NCBI GenBank assembly: GCA_036937835.1
Contig: CM072866.1
Location: 18,742,001 to 18,806,000, forward strand
Direction of reading: 5' to 3'
Origin: Pampus argenteus
Lineage: Eukaryota; Chordata; Actinopteri; Scombriformes; Stromateidae
Length of the DNA: 64,000 nt
Made by a program: the position numbers and the translations under genes. This document shows, piece after piece, positions 27,984-40,320 of this stretch. Numbering within the stretch: position 1 is the first letter of the stretch; each line of letters starts with the position of its first letter. The notes under the pieces are model-generated. The model was not told the DNA's origin and ran no database searches. It saw nothing but the letters and a program-made list of their open reading frames with translations.

Positions 27984-28042
27984 CCAGTAACAAGCTAGGT
28001 CCATTAATTTCCCCTTGGCTGGTTTTAATTATTTAGGAGCCT
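27984..28042 (+). repeat. 59-bp block duplicated at 14871 (copy 2)
   Basis: Partner of 14871-14929, same orientation, ungapped. Flanks on both sides (27880-28130) are repeat-free and look enhancer-like (GATCAATTAGG, TCTTATCATGATGG, TCTAATTAAAC further right). Confidence 0.6.
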
Positions 28043-28635
28043 CTTACAGAACACTGTAAATGAACATATACACACTAATATACAGACACATACCCTGTCT
28101 GCCTCAAATCCACAACAGCTGGAAAATTATTTTTCTAATTAAACTGTTGTTTGCTGAGTAAACATATCCCTGTGCACCACAGCCAAAGAGTTCCTCCTCA
28201 GCATCGTTTGATATGCAAACTGGCCACCAATCTCCAATTTGCTACCACTGTAATTGTAAACATTAGCTGAGAGGAGTTTACATATGGTAACACTCCTGAT
28301 CCTTGCAGCTGCCTCAAGTCTCATCAGGCTCGTATTAAATCCATCTATCTGCTCAGCATGCATTTCATTGGCTTTATCTCTTGCTTGATCTGCCTCTATA
28401 TTATTTAATCATGACTGAAGGCTTTTCTCCTTTAACTGTCTTTTGTAACAGCACACTTATAGTCTAGTCGATGCAAGGGTTAAGAGAAGTAGACATTACA
28501 GTAAAGGATTTGATTTTACAAGTCAGTCGAATTTCACCCGCTGATATCACCACTGCAATTCAGTACATATATTGTGGTATATGTTCAGGCTCTATCAAGC
28601 TTTAATTATAATCCCCATAGTAAGTATTTATATTC

Positions 28636-28926
28636 GTGAGCTGCAACGATTAGTCAACTGACTTAATATGAAACTTATTTTTTAAATAATCAAATCAAAT
28701 TTTAGCAATCTTCTGAACAAAATGTTGGGAATTTGCTTGTTTCAGCTTCTGAAATATGAAGATTTGATGCCTTTTTTTGTCATACACGATAGTCAACATA
28801 ATATCTTTGAGTTGTGGACTCAAAATTACAACAGACATTATTATTTACCATTTACTGACATGTTGTAAAGGAAACAATGGATTAATCAAAAAATACCCAG
28901 CAGATTTGTTGATGAAATTATGAAAT
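28636..28926 (-). mobile_element. hAT-like MITE (GCTGCAA family), copy 3, inverted
   Basis: Starts GAGCTGCAACGATTAGTCAA. Contains TTTCAGCTTCTGAAATATGA, CACGATAGTCAACATAATAT and TTTGAGTTGTGGACT, which are reverse-complement counterparts of phrases in copies 2 and 4. The right end, with ATGGATTAATC, is degraded. Confidence 0.75.
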
Positions 28927-29733
28927 AATATGATACAGGTAGGCTACACACACTTATTGAAGTGAAGTTACGTGTAGGTAACTTTATAATTTTTTAATAT
29001 ATTATAACTTACACTCAATAGAAGACTATCTCTAACAGAAACCTGTATGAGCAAACAGAAACAGCCCATGCTAAACAATCACAGTTCTTGCTCTCCCCTC
29101 ATGATCTCTGTTTGCAGTCTTAACCTTGACATGAGGTAGCATTTTTGAAGAGGTGCATGTCAAAAATGCATTAACGCTGGAGTATAAATCCAGCTTTAGT
29201 CCTTACCTCATTCAACAAACGGTACCCTATGACATCCAACTAACACACAACCTTTTTGATTTCTATTAAAATGTAGTCACCTTAGTGCAGCTGATGATCT
29301 GAACCTAGACATGGATTAAAAACTAACACACACTGAAGCAGAAAGACTGTCATTCACAATGAGGATTTCAGAGTTAGATCAGTTCAGAGTGATCCTACTT
29401 TTGTGTTTTCCAAGTGACTGGAGAGACAGTGTTCGTGAAAACTTGTTAAGATGTTACATATATTATTTTAAGGTGTTCCCTTAAATATGTATGTCTTGGC
29501 ATATCTATTACGTTCACAATGCAAGCCAGTTTTTTGAATTGCTGTTCCCAGGTTTACTGCATGTTTCAACATTGGTGGATTTAAGAACTTGAGCAAACGC
29601 TGAGCTGAAATAAGTTTTATTTTCCTTCTCACCACCAAAAGGAAATTATGGCTATTGCTGCTGAATTTTAAATCAACCAAAATGGCTTTTCAGAGTGTCA
29701 CAAGATAATTACATTGGCAAGTCACAGTGTGCT

Positions 29734-29806
29734 TACAGTACCAGTAAAAAGTTTGGACGCACCTTCTCAATGAGAAAGTATGTCCAAATTTTTGACTGAT
29801 AATGTA
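29734..29806. mobile_element. Palindromic mini-MITE (73 bp)
   Basis: TACAGTACCAGTAAAAAGTT at the left, continuing into GGACGCACCTTCTCA, then a near-perfect reverse complement: TGAGAAAGTATGTCC and AAATTTTTGACTGATAATGTA. Together they form an almost loopless hairpin. This is a widespread fish mariner-like mini-element flanked by TA. Confidence 0.8.
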
Positions 29807-30947
29807 CATGAGTAACCACTAAGCTAATGCAAGAAAATGAGGCAATGACTGAGATGCTGTTACTTTCACTGGGCAGCAGCATTAGCTATCTGAGACAATA
29901 GAGGGCTGTTCCACTGAGAGTAAATAGTGTTAACAACATAGACTCAAAATGACCAAAAGGAGTGTAAAACACTTGCACTTAAATGCACCCATCTTCCATC
30001 TTTACTAGATTATGCAGACCACCAGGAGACTGCATAATTAGCACCAAAACCCTTTTAATTAAACTGATCAGAAAAACTCACTGAACTAACTGTATTGTTC
30101 TGATTGGAATTTGGAACTTTAATCATTGATTGAAAAGCCAACTAAATACCCAAATAATGTTCCATCAACACCAGACATTTGTTACAGACATTGATTTCTT
30201 TGTTAAATATTATATAGATATAACAGCTCAGGTTAAATCACATTAATCTTCTATAGTCTATACAGGGCTTCTCTTTTCCTTTTTGAACCTGGAAAAAAAA
30301 TGTTTCATTCATGTGTCTGCAAACACAAGCATAGACCTGGTAGATGCCGCTACTACATATGGGGGGCTTCATTTATTTATAAAGGACTCCATTGATCTTA
30401 TATTTATAACACCTGTGTTTTTACAAATGTATTATGCAATAACTGCAAACTTCAAATATATCAATCCGATGGTATCCCTACGGACCTGAAAGGTTTTTCT
30501 TATTAATCACATCATTTTTCAAGAGTATCTGCCTATTGCACTCTGAAAAAGCATAACCCATTGTTGATAGTTGACAGAGATAATGTATCTAGACTTTTTT
30601 CATTCAAAAGAAAGTGATGGGTTTGGGCTTCATTCAGGGCACCTTAGGGACCCCTTCAAAGCAGAGAAGGGGGTCTTTGTCATCTTAATGGGGCTCAAGT
30701 CTGTGAAAAATATGAATAATGGTGCAAAAGATGAGGGACTATAGAGAGTTCAGGGCAGCCCATATATCATATGTCATCTAATTAACCTTTGCAGGTTGCA
30801 GCTGTACAAGTGTTTCAATCATGGGTCTGAAGCAGATCTGACTTAAAAGAATATACAATGCACAATCTGTTATAAGAAAAATGTTAATGCCTATATACTG
30901 TATTATGTGTGTATTTTACTGCAAGAAAATGTGCACACACACACAGC

Positions 30948-30993
30948 AGCTGGATCAGGGTCCTCCACTGGGCGTGAGTTATTGTTCTCCTGG
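30948..30993 (+). repeat. 46-bp CA-adjacent repeat, copy 1
   Basis: Follows a short CA tract (30934-30945). Matches 45265-45310 at 43 of 46 positions without gaps. Begins AGCTGGATCAGGGTCCTCC and ends TTATTGTTCTCCTGG. Confidence 0.85.
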
Positions 30994-31368
30994 GAAATAA
31001 AGTCTAATTGATAATTACAAAGAGAGCAGACAGGACCATGAATTGGCACACATTCCTACTTTACAACATAAAATGTGCACAGAATGCTAAATACTATACC
31101 AATATTTATTCATATTGCAAAAAAAAAAAAGGTTGGTGTATCCCCTTAAATGACACCTTAAATCGATGGCAGATGGAAAACAATATTGGCAACATTTGCA
31201 AAACTATTACTACAAGAGCACTTGGGAAAGATATGAATTCTGCATGGTAATAAGAACTTATTGTACTGTGTGCTAAGAATAATGGGCTTTTCAGCCAGTG
31301 GGTGATAAGAGTTTCCAGGTTCACTGATGTTTTTTTTTTTTGTGACTAGCTAGTTCCTTGTTTCAGTC

Positions 31369-31434
31369 TGCCAGCCACATATTTTCATTGATTGTTTAAA
31401 AGCGACCAGCTGCTTCGCTTAAATGTGGCTGGCA
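31369..31434. repeat. Nested hairpin (12-bp perfect outer arms)
   Basis: TGCCAGCCACAT at 31369-31380 and its exact reverse complement ATGTGGCTGGCA at 31423-31434. Within the loop, AAGCG and CGCTT form a second stem. No target duplication or family relation was seen. Confidence 0.75.
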
Positions 31435-31719
31435 AAGTGCAGTGGTGGCACTCAGAGAGATTCAAGTTAATACAAAATTAATCAGGATATATGCCAAACA
31501 TCATTCTACTACACACAGTACTGAGGTGCAATGCTACCGGGAACCAAGATGTTTTATCAAAAGAATAATGATAATTGAATCTTTATTAGCAAGTTTCAGG
31601 AGCAGGACCACACTTCAATCACACCTCTTCCAGCATTCCTACGAATACTAACCTAACTCTCTGCCCCCACCCCATTCCTCATCCTGTCGTTTCCTCTCCT
31701 TCATAGGTTTCTGATGACG

Positions 31720-31980
31720 GTCCATCATTGCCTATAAGCCTCCCCACAACACATTCAGGAAGCAGAAGCGCTGCACCCATCCAAGATCTTCCTTTTCAAT
31801 TAATCATTTAAACGCATCTTGTTAATTGTGTGGTCCTTGATAGTGAAATTGACTTGTAAGACTTGTAATTTAACATCAAACTGTGATTTGTTCTTTCTAA
31901 TTACCACATGGCACTGTTAGCCACTGTGTAAAAATAACTCCCCATTGATAACAGTGAGTGCCAATTAAGGATTTTTTCCT
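31720..31980. promoter_or_regulatory. Candidate conserved non-coding element
   Basis: Contains TTCAATTAATCATTTAAACG, CTTGTTAATTGTGTGG, TTCTAATTACCACATGGC and GTGCCAATTAAGG: clustered homeobox-like words in repeat-free DNA. Confidence 0.28.
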
Positions 31981-32306
31981 TCACTTTTTCCTTAATGAAT
32001 TCAATACCACATGAGAGAAGAAAGGTTTTCACAGTTAAGCCAAAAATGAATGAATATTTCCCTGATATTATTGGAGACAAGTCTCAACAATTATGGTCAT
32101 GAGGTTCTTATTTGGAAATTGATGAAAGCATTGTAAGTTAACAAACCAGAAGCAAAGGCTGGACATAAAAAGGGAAATGCAAGCCAGCATGCTATATTTT
32201 GTCACCCCTGAAATCCTGATTGGTTTGTTTCTTTCAGATCCTATATCCTTTGATTTTAAAGCCCAGCTACTGGGCTTACTAGATGTGAGTAAAACATTGC
32301 ATTGTA

Positions 32307-32309
<3 letters not shown>

Positions 32310-32357
<48 letters not shown>

Positions 32358-32361
32358 TTTT
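32310..32361. repeat. (TA)n microsatellite followed by poly-T
   Basis: TA repeats from 32310 to 32348, then about 13 T. Confidence 0.95.
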
Positions 32362-33188
32362 GTAACAAAGTAAATACTATGATTTTGTACATGAATACAT
32401 TTTCATTCTTATGCTGGAACAGGAAATAATGTACACAGAGCTTATCATGGTCTTCTTTTCAGTCTGGGTGGTCAGAGTTGGTTGAACCTTAAAGAACTCT
32501 CCAACTTTCTGCTTTGAAGGTGACAGCTCTATGCGTTTCATACGTTAGCTCTTTTTACTCTCTGACGGACTGTGACACTGACAGCAGGATTTCTCATGAA
32601 AGAAAATGGCATAATCTCTAAGGGCTTTCTTAGCCCTTGAAGAGTCATTTCCACTGAGTTAAACACGTCAGTCCTGCAGACCTAGTGAGTGTAAAATCCT
32701 ACTGGGTGCCATGTGTCGAGGTGAGGACAGGGACGGGGATAGGGATGTCATGAGATGACGACAACAAACAGTCCCACATTCCCCTGGAAACCAGTCTCTA
32801 ACTTTTGTGCCTGGGGCTGCTGTGGGAAACAGGGACTTAACATCAGGACTACAAAAGGACCCATGAAGGGTCCAGTGTGGCCATGACAAGAGAAGGGAGG
32901 GCGTCTGGAGCAGTATCAGGGGACAAAATTAATTAAAACTTGCTGGGAAAAGTCAAACAGAGGAGCTGCTTTAGAAAAACATAATGTTTAAAATGCCTGC
33001 CTGTGATGACAGGTGGGCATGTCTGTGTAGGAGTTATGTGCCTCAGACATTACAGAGAAAGAAGAAGCGAGCATGGCATGAAGAAAAAGATAGAGAGCTG
33101 GAGACATGCCTCCTGCTGACTCATGATGGTGTCTAACCCACATATTAGCTCTAGTCAATAAGAGAGGGAGAGGAAGAGGTAATTTATC

Positions 33189-33208
33189 TTTTTTTTTTTT
33201 TTTTTTTT
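33189..33208. repeat. Poly-T run (20)
   Basis: Twenty consecutive T. It could be the tail of a minus-strand retroposed insertion, but no body is recognisable. Confidence 0.9.
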
Positions 33209-36200
33209 AAATATCTTCGCTGAACCATATGTTTATCAGTTGTTTGGAAAATGTTTTTCAAAATTTATCACACCAACTTACATTTACTTAAAATGTAACA
33301 AGGAAAAACAGGAAAAAAGGACCTAAAGAACAATGGAGCAAACATGAGAAGATCCACAAATTTCTTATCTAAAAAGAAATACTGAGATTGGTGAATTCAG
33401 ATAAAGCTTCTTAAAAAAGGACAACCCACAAAACAACTGTGGAAATACAAAACAATAACCACTGGAGAAATAAGGACCAAAGTAAATTAGAACAGAACTA
33501 TGGAAAATGTATTAATGTAGTACTTTACCCATATGAGACTCTCATAGAACTAATCATTTCTACTCTGCCCCAACAAACTTCATTCTCAAGGGTGAGTTTC
33601 TACACATAGTTTAGGCTGATGTTTCCCAAGACTGAAATGTCCCCAGATCCAAAATCTTATAAAAGATCCAAAGCAAACCTTCACAAAACCTGATGTGTGT
33701 GGGGTTTTTTTAAATACCCAATTAGACAGGGACCCAGGGAGATTCAGACCAAGTTCTAATAGACACAATCCAAAATGCAGCCAACCACAGCGGCCTTAAG
33801 TAAGGAAGACCAACATTTGGCAGCAGATGATGTGCCACAAATCAATAAGCAGCTACAGTTGAAAAAGTGGCAATAAATGTCATGTCATTTATTTCCCTGC
33901 AATTTACAGTTAGCACACAAAAAACCCCATGAAGACCTAAAGGCTGCGAGTAATACACAGTAGCACAATACATTTAGGACAACTTTTTCAACAGTTAATC
34001 TCATTTGGTTTTATTAATTGCACAAAGGCAAACTGACTCTCTAAGTTTTTTATTTATTTTCACAGACTCAATACACATAACAGTACAACATAAGACAATC
34101 TGATATTAAGAAGCCTAATGCACTGATGCTATAATTCTTTCCAGCAAACCTATTGTTAGTCCCAAACTGATATTGTGTGGGTGGCAACTGTAATGTACTA
34201 GTTGATGGCCTGCCTTTCCCACATCACAGACCCACTTCAAAACAAGCATCCTTTGGGAGACCATCATCGAAATCAAACTAAAGTATATGGCCCCAAGCAC
34301 AGGCAGCAAGCTATGAAGGCTCCACTTTATGTCTTGGAACATTGCATTGGAACATTAGAACCAGAAAGCAAAGCAATGGCATCAACAGAAAATAGTATGA
34401 GTTTTGCATGAACACCATTATGTTTCATAAACACACCAAAAGCATTAAGTATGAACAGTGTGGAGTGTGTCTGTGCAAAAACGCACGCACGCACACAGCA
34501 CACACTCCTGTGAGTGGAGAAAGTATATAAAAAACAACTGACAAGAAGAAATATGAACATGCAGGCTCCTTCCACATTCCTGGAGTATTTGGTGACATAA
34601 CTGTACTGTAGGGCAACAAGTACAAAACCCATCAAGACACACACTTGTCTGTTCGTATCAAGTTCATGGCTCATTTCCAACACAATACAGCAAAATGGCA
34701 CAGCTAGGCAATCTGGCTAAAAATAATAACCCAATTTAAACCCTGATGAAAAGGCTTTATGGAGGGATGTTTTCAATCTGAACAATAATTCAGACTGACA
34801 ATTATTTAGTAAATGTCTTCATATTCACCCCGACCAGAAATAAACATTTAATATTTACACATTATCAGGCATTACCATCCGACTGATTTAGACATAATTA
34901 AAATATACATTTATAATGAAAATCATTTCCAAATGTGACTGTATAGCACTGCAACATACCAAAATGGAAGTTGTGGAAAAGGTTGTATTGCATTACCCTT
35001 TATAATGCCTTTGAGGTAAGGTCTAAAAATAACCTTAATATCTTGATGGCAGCAAAATAAGAGTTTTGCATACTCACAAAAACAATGTAACAGCAAAGTG
35101 CAACTGTATACCTCTTTAAGAGAGTTCAAGTAACTCTCTTGCATATATCTCCCGATTTAAAGAACAGAAACAGAAAACGGTATATAAGCATATTTGAGGT
35201 GGCGTATGCAAGCTCTTATAAAGCATTGCAAGTCAAATCACAGCCTGAAATATTGTATGTGTGGTACTGACTTGGTTTGGTTAACGTTTTAAGAGTAGGC
35301 GATGGTGGATCCCTGCTGCCTGGCTGCTTCTTGTTGTAATAAGACAGCAGTGTATCAGCTTTTTGCTGTGAGCCATTTTCTGTATCAGGGACACTGTGCA
35401 CTCATACAGTTCATACACAGTCCTCATACACATGCATCTCTCTCTCTCTCCAAATACCCTTGTTGTACTATACTATATTTTGCTATATATTTATGAATTT
35501 TTACAACAAAAAGAGGGTGCTTTGAAAATTTGATGAATCATAATAAATACCAGAGAAATCAGTTGTAATTGCAATGACCTGCTCAAAAGAATGCAGTTAT
35601 GCTCTATGTCTACTAGCTTGATTTTTTTCTTTACGGTACACGTTGATGGGAAAGTAGATTAGTTCCAGTAGTTTATATTTTTCCTGTTATTGATGACACT
35701 AACATCAAATGTAATTATAATGTTTTCTTTTGAATGGATGTAAAACAATACATTTTGTCCTCACAGTCATCTTTCATATCTTCTTTGCCAAGTAGCCGGA
35801 CCCAAGAATACACACTGGTTAATCCACCCATATGTCCTACACTTTGGTCTGGAAAAAGACATGTAAACAACTTTAGTTTGTAGTTTACTTTCTTCTTCAA
35901 CAGGTTTTGATCCATAACAATGCTGCTGGATTCCACTACTAACAATACCCAGAGGTTAAATCTGATATTGTAGTCAATACCCATTATATATTTTCTCTAG
36001 CACAATCATCTGGTGAAACTATCTATATACAAATTTACTGAGTCTATTTATTTCATTCCACAGAGAATTAACCGTTTTACCTTTTTAATTCTTGAACTTT
36101 CTTCAGCTAATCAGGAAGTTTTAAATGTTTTGTTCCAGTACTAGTAAAGCCCTACAGGTGGCTGTGTAGTCCTTTTAATCCCCTCTTCCTACACCTTTTT

Positions 36201-36230
36201 GACAGCGGATAAGGGAGTGCTGTGGACAAG

Positions 36231-36310
36231 CTGACATTCACACCCACTTCATGCACTGATTGACCCGGTAAGAAAGGAGTCAGGGTTTGAAATTCTCTCT
36301 TCATCTCTTC
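36231..36310 (+). repeat. Dispersed repeat A, copy 2
   Basis: Second copy of the family at 105-190, same orientation, diverged with small indels. The shared blocks are listed there. Class unknown. Confidence 0.55.
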
Positions 36311-37617
36311 GTTTTCATTCATCACACAAATAGTTATGTCACTTTGACAGAATGATCGCTTCCATGAAAATATGCACCATTATTCCCGTATTTAAATGAC
36401 TTTTGTCTTGGTAACTCTCATCTTGACAAGAAATCTTGAACACATACAAATACATGGTAATTACTTTGGAAGAAATGACAACCTGTGTCATACATTAGGG
36501 AGTTTGCTTGACATGAAACATCCAACAAAATGCCAGCACTCTGACAGCACATTATTGCATTGCTGAAGCATCAGCTCCCCAGTTAATACTTTTTCTAGTT
36601 GCAGCAGTATGTTAGTTCATAAACTGTTGTACAATAGACTTAAATGCTCATTCAAAAAGTGCTATTGCGTGTTTTTGTTCCAATCTTGTACCATAAATGT
36701 TTGATTTAGTGATAGCTAAACGAGATAACGCGTTGACATTTTAATTTCAGCCTATCACTCCCATCTTGAAGCCCCGTTTCTGTGCAATACAATCTCATTA
36801 CAAAGAGCCGCGCTTCCATTAATATGCCTTACATTTATTATTCCATTAAATTCTTTAAAACAAACGAGCCAATATTGTACAAATAATGAACTACATATTA
36901 TTATTTCATTGTCATACAGAAGGAACATCTTTAAAAAAAAGTAGATAAAACATGATTTTTATTAGGTAAATATATAGTATAAAATCTCTCTGTAGTCTGT
37001 AACCATGGCATGAATCAGTAAATGTCATGTTGCTACCTAAATCGATCAAAAGGTAGATATACCAAAACTACATTGAAAAAGCCAAGTAGCACCTGCTTAC
37101 ACACATAAGCCAAACCTCGTCATCAGAAGGGGGCTGGGGAGGGTCATAAAGCAGATGTAGTCATTGGCAGTTGCATCAGCTGATTCTTTCTACTGGGATA
37201 CAAATCAGGTGTTGAGATGATAACTCATTGCTGGTATTTGAGCCTTCAAAATACATTTTTGAGGATAATTTCATCTTGCTACCTAGGACTGACTTGAATG
37301 AATTACACCCCAATCCATTCAAAAAGGAGGATATTTCTTAAATATTTCCAATCCTCAGTTTTCTGGGAGTTTTTTAAGTCGAGTCAGGATGCTCTTCAAC
37401 ATATAAAAATGTTACTTTGACCTTTTTACAGTTTCTATTTACTACTTTTTTTTTATCTACTCTTTTATTGCTGTCTTAAAACAGCAAATAAATCTATCTT
37501 TAACGTAACCCTTTCAGATGTTAAATCCAACTAGATTAACCTGCAGTGCAGAATATAAATGAACATCCATTTCCTGCACTGGCTGAATGCAAACTGCAAA
37601 CCAGAGACTTCTGTCAG

Positions 37618-37855
37618 ACTTCAGCCAAAACGGCTAACTTCCAGTTAGCCCTCTGCTAACTTGAATGGGGATAAAATAATTCAATGATGCTGCTCTTCCG
37701 AGCTTTCCAAATGGATCATGGAGGTTGTGTGACACTAATTTATCCATCTTTTACAGTTGCAACAGTAGCAACAGAGTAGCAGAGCCTATGATGTAAGCAT
37801 GTGTTGACTGTCTATAATTACTCACACTGCCATAAGGGGGAGACAAAACTCCTGC
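37618..37855 (+). repeat. Dispersed repeat B, copy 2
   Basis: Second copy of the family at 13695-13915, same orientation, with indels. Ends with CTGCACTGCAGCTTTA, a common terminal phrase of fish repeats. Confidence 0.65.
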
Positions 37856-38893
37856 ACTGCAGCTTTAGTTGTATGTTCTTCCATCCTTGATATATCTTCT
37901 CTGTCAGGACATTTCCTTTGTCTGCATATGCATTTCCTTTCTGTGTGGGCTTGCAGCATCTCTGGATTATCTGGCATGTCTTTTATAGTTTGGGCTTTGG
38001 TTCTTAAATGTTTGTTTGCTCTTTATGTATGGTTCTCCTTAGGGGCCGTTATAAGATACTGACATGATGCTACCTCGATTAAAGATATTAGTTCATCATT
38101 TTGCACACAGGCTATCTAACATAGTATTTCCCAGTAAATAAATAATTAAAATGCAGGTATACAGCTCATCAATCAACTGGATGTCAAACTGTAACATGAT
38201 AGTTGTTTATGTAAGGCACATTTAGTGGTGTATTCTCTTAATGATTAGATACTCCTTCATTGTCTTGCTTCATTTTCATTTAATAGGGGTGAACAGGGGC
38301 AACAAGCTTGATGAGTTCATTCCTTAAATGAAAAGAGCCCTACATCATTCAAAGGACATACAGACAGACATTTACTGGGGCTGGATAGTTCCTTGATATA
38401 CCACACATGTGTTAAAATATGCATATGTTCAATGTTCAGATCAGGAGAAGATTATTTCTTCACATGAAGTGGGAACATGTTCACCACCCTGATGACTATT
38501 GTGTGGTTCATGCCATTGTTTGGGGATTTTCTACCGTAGTGGCTTGTTGCTTATTTGGGGCACAGGCAGAGATTTTATTTATTGTTTTATTGGAAGATTT
38601 TTTGCAATCCTTACATGATTTCTTCCATGCTATAATTTATTTGGAAAAACATCCTGAAGAACAGTCTCTTCTGCCAGATTTTACAACCATTTGTGGTCAG
38701 AAATGACTGAAATTAAAATATGCTGTGTTCAATTAATAAAGAATTATATTCAAATGTCATTTAAAATAAAGAATCTTGCAACTGTTCCTAAAATATGATG
38801 TATTGAATATTTTAGCTCAAGTGTGAGCATTTAGTAACACTTGTGACATGGGTCTATTAATGACAAGGTTGGTCAGGCGGCTGGTTCCCCACG

Positions 38894-39140
38894 TTGGTCC
38901 AGACTGAATCATCTCAACAGCTATTGGATAGATTAGCATTAAATTTGGTACAGACATTTATAGTCCCCAAAGGATAAAACCTACTGACTTTAGTTATCCT
39001 CTGACATTTATTCTGGAGCAACCATTAGGTTGATATTTTTGTTTTTTTAATAATACATCTAACAAGGATTGGATGGATTGCCATGACATTTGGTATAAAT
39101 ATTCATGGTGCTCAAAAGATGACTCCTAATGACTTGTTTG
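38894..39140 (+). repeat. Dispersed repeat C, copy 1 (internally duplicated)
   Basis: Contains TTGGTCCAGACTGAATC, TATTGGATAGATTAGC, AAATTTGGTACAGACATT and AGTCCCCAAAGGAT, then a second round: GGATTGGATGGATTGCCATG, ACATTTGGTATAAATATTC, ATGGTGCTCAAAAGATGA. This matches a very common teleost interspersed repeat. It is related to 42855-43020. Confidence 0.75.
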
Positions 39141-39254
39141 ATGATGAAAGGGTAATAATCTCTTGTTATGACAGCATTTTAGAGAGCATGCAACACAACA
39201 CTGCATTCTTTCAGAGATTTGTAAAATATCAGACTGTTTACTGTTTAAAAGATA

Positions 39255-39480
39255 AATTATCTCCCAAGAGACTAATTGACTGCAGGCCATAATGAAGCAG
39301 CTCCTCCTCTAAGCACTACTAAAGAAGATGTGTTAATCACTCCTGTTTCAAGGCAGCCGATGAAGAGTATGCTCTGTACAAGGCTAATGCATCTCATTTT
39401 GCAGAATGACAGTTTTATGGGAGCCTGACAATATTGAGGTCAAAGGAGAGCTTTCAGAGCTTGTCACTGAGCAAAATTAA
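39255..39480. promoter_or_regulatory. Candidate conserved non-coding element
   Basis: Contains GAGACTAATTGACTGC, CATAATGAAGCAGC, GTGTTAATCACTCC and GGCTAATGCATCTC. Repeat-free, directly right of repeat C. Confidence 0.28.
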
Positions 39481-40114
39481 ACCTTTCTAATACTCAAAGT
39501 CTCCCCAAAAAACTTACATGCATCAATCTTTGTCATATTCGCTCTGTAAATTGATCGTTTTACCAAAAAGGTAAGATCTTTGTGAATTTTCCAGATGATG
39601 AAAACAAGTCCAAGGGTATGATGCAGGTGTCAGATGATTGGATGATGAAAAATAGAAGAGGCCTTTAACTTTACAGGAGACGAGTTTTAGGGCACAGAAA
39701 TGCTGGCTATTCTTCACTTTTGCTTTGTCTTTCTGGAAGCCATCACTTCTAAATGCTACTCGGGAGAGTTCGCCACACTGATTGATTTTAATGAGAGACA
39801 AAAACTAAAGGTGTTATTCATCATTATTTTTTTATATTTTATGGATTGAATGATCAATTGATTTTACCACACCACTGACTGATAAAAAGCTGAATGTGAT
39901 CAACATTTGGCCATATTGTAAAGCTTTTATTCTTATCACTAAAAGTAGAAATACTAATTTCAGTAGCTTAATAGTAGTAACTCAAATAACTAAAATTCAA
40001 GGGAATATAGTCAGTAATTCTGTCTTTGACAATATATTTCTTCTGTAGGATTTACAAACAAAGCTTAGGAGAAGGCTGAAATCCTCTGTTCGGCCAAAAA
40101 CTTCATGTGGTAGT

Positions 40115-40320
40115 TGGAAAAGCCGAGTGTATGCTAATCAAACTATCTTCATTTGAAGAGCATCCTGACTCTTGCAAAGCTTTAATCCATGACGGTTTGT
40201 TCTGAACATTATCTAATAATTGGCGCATTCCCCTGGTGAGAATGGGCCTGCAATCTCTATCCTCACCATGACAGTGTAATGCATTGCTATGCACATTCCA
40301 CATGGCTTTGAACTTATCTA
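40115..40320. promoter_or_regulatory. Candidate conserved non-coding element
   Basis: Contains GTATGCTAATCAAAC (POU/octamer-like), TTTAATCCATGACGG, TATCTAATAATTGGCGC and TGTAATGCATTGC. Even base composition with no simple repeats. One of the most convincing blocks by eye. Confidence 0.32.

Larger units (their letters stand above)
25001..29730. other. Non-coding; no gene recognised
   Basis: Open frames are at most 89 codons, overlapping on opposite strands, with no protein similarity. Contains the (ACTA)n microsatellite, the second copy of the 59-bp block and an inverted hAT-like MITE. The 28200-28420 segment is repeat-free and enhancer-like. Confidence 0.5.
32362..38880. other. Non-coding; no gene recognised
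   Basis: The longest open frames (124 codons minus at 34327-34701; 95 codons plus at 38419-38706) lack resemblance to any family and have no plausible splice context. The block carries copy 2 of repeats A and B. Nothing else can be supported. Confidence 0.5.

Noticed and set aside
34327..34701. 124-codon minus-strand open frame
   Set aside because: The translation is rich in Cys, Val and Phe with no recognisable domain. Overlapping frames are equally open, and a CA/CG-repeat tract explains part of the openness.
38419..38706. 95-codon plus-strand frame as a gene or transposase piece
   Set aside because: Hydrophobic and histidine-rich but matching no transposase, integrase or reverse transcriptase motif I know.
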